Part shown: one piece after another, positions 5,045 to 5,496 of the stretch
How the letters are laid out: each line of letters begins with the position of its first letter
Position numbering within the stretch: the first letter of the stretch is position 1
DNA from: an uncultured Odoribacter sp.
GTDB taxonomy: Bacteria > Bacteroidota > Bacteroidia > Bacteroidales > Marinifilaceae
Direction: 5' to 3'
Assembly: GCA_900544025.1 (NCBI GenBank)
Contig: UQTM01000119.1
Span: 1 to 5,496 of the forward strand
Length of the DNA stretch: 5,496 bases
Position numbers and translations under genes: made by a program
The notes under the pieces: generated by a model
What the model was told of the DNA's origin: nothing
Seen by the model: the letters and a program-made list of their open reading frames with translations, nothing else
Database searches by the model: none

Positions 5045-5496
5045 ATGGGATTCAAGGAACAATATTGGAGGTATTCACTGATCGTGATTATCTTGCTGAT
5101 GGGGGTAGTTATCTTTTTTCAGGTGACTCCTTTTCTGGGCGGGGTGCTGGGAGCTTCGACGATTTATATTTTGTTGAGGAGACAGGCATTTTACCTGACC
5201 GAACAGCGGCATTTTAAGCGCAGTATTATGGCTATTTGCATGTTGCTGGAAACGATTCTGATCTTTCTTGTCCCTTTGGCTTTGCTGGTGTGGCTGGTGG
5301 TGAGCCAGTTGCAGGCGGTGAATTTGAATCCGCACAGCCTGCTCGCTCCGGTAGAGCAGGTGACGGCTTTTATCCGGGAGAAGACGGGATACGATGTGTT
5401 GAGTTCCGGGAATGTCCAATCGATGATCTCTATTCTGCCGAAGGTGGGGCAGGCGGTGATGGGAGGCATCGGCAGTTTTGCCGTAAATGTGCTGGT
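5045..5496 (+). CDS. AI-2E/PerM-family membrane transporter, N-terminal part (3' end outside window)
   Basis: The first 150 residues of a multi-pass inner-membrane protein that I assign to the AI-2E transporter family (PerM/YdiK/TqsA-like, Pfam PF01594); complete members have about 340-370 residues. Helices 1 and 2 form a tight hairpin (about 11-27 and 29-44, with Q26-VTPFLGGVLGA between), followed by a charged cytoplasmic loop RRQAFYLTEQRHFKR (45-59), helix 3 (60-86), and a long amphipathic stretch that starts after SQL and contains AFIREKTGYDV, as in the family. Members export small molecules such as AI-2 or exchange Na+ for H+; which applies here cannot be read. The ATG at 5045 follows the small DUF6582-like gene by 7 nt, with AAAAGGGG in between that could act as a weak ribosome site. 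The reading frame is open to the right edge. Confidence 0.88.
   Translation, partial: MGFKEQYWRYSLIVIILLMGVVIFFQVTPFLGGVLGASTIYILLRRQAFYLTEQRHFKRSIMAICMLLETILIFLVPLALLVWLVVSQLQAVNLNPHSLLAPVEQVTAFIREKTGYDVLSSGNVQSMISILPKVGQAVMGGIGSFAVNVL

Noticed and set aside
5075..5469. Minus-strand frames of 92 and 114 codons opposite the AI-2E-family gene.
   Set aside because: The plus strand encodes a continuous, recognisable membrane protein here; the opposite frames are His/Gln/Ser/Thr-rich shadows.

Overview
The window looks like a chromosomal segment from a gut- or host-associated member of the Bacteroidales. Support comes from a GH3 glycosidase of Bacteroidetes type, leaders without recognisable Shine-Dalgarno sites, A/T-rich spacers before start codons, TAnnTTTG-like -7 words and terminators ending in TTTTTGTTTT. 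The GC-leaning codon use (many GTG, CTG, CGG) would fit Rikenellaceae, Barnesiellaceae or a similar family, but genus cannot be decided from this stretch.

Layout. (1) 1-1200 (+): C-terminal 399 residues of a GH3 beta-glycosidase, cut by the left edge. (2) 1289-1732 (+): a small secreted protein of unknown function, closed by a strong terminator (1769-1810). (3) 1810-3764 (-): a compact two-gene operon read leftward, a cytidylate-kinase-like P-loop protein followed 5 nt later by a complete MATE-family efflux transporter. Its leader holds a strong terminator-shaped hairpin on the same strand, which makes an attenuated leader plausible. (4) 3765-4164: a 400-nt AT-rich divergent spacer. (5) 4165-4497 (+): an SMR (EmrE/Qac-type) exporter gene that is full length and aligned residue for residue with EmrE, except for an in-frame TAA at codon 26. 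It is followed by a textbook terminator (4520-4560). (6) 4563-4757 (+): an open frame with no start codon that reads like a protein C-terminus, possibly a gene remnant. (7) 4783-5037 (+): a small DUF6582-like protein. (8) 5045 to the right edge (+): the N-terminal 150 residues of an AI-2E/PerM-family membrane transporter, 7 nt after the previous stop.

Functionally this is a mixed accessory neighbourhood: polysaccharide or glycoside breakdown on the left, two unrelated drug/cation exporter systems back to back in the middle (MATE intact, SMR apparently broken), and the start of a membrane-transporter operon on the right. I do not see a defence system, mobile element, CRISPR array, tRNA or rRNA. 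The observations most worth a second look are the nonsense codon in an otherwise perfectly preserved SMR gene, and the terminator-like hairpin in the leader of the kinase-MATE operon.
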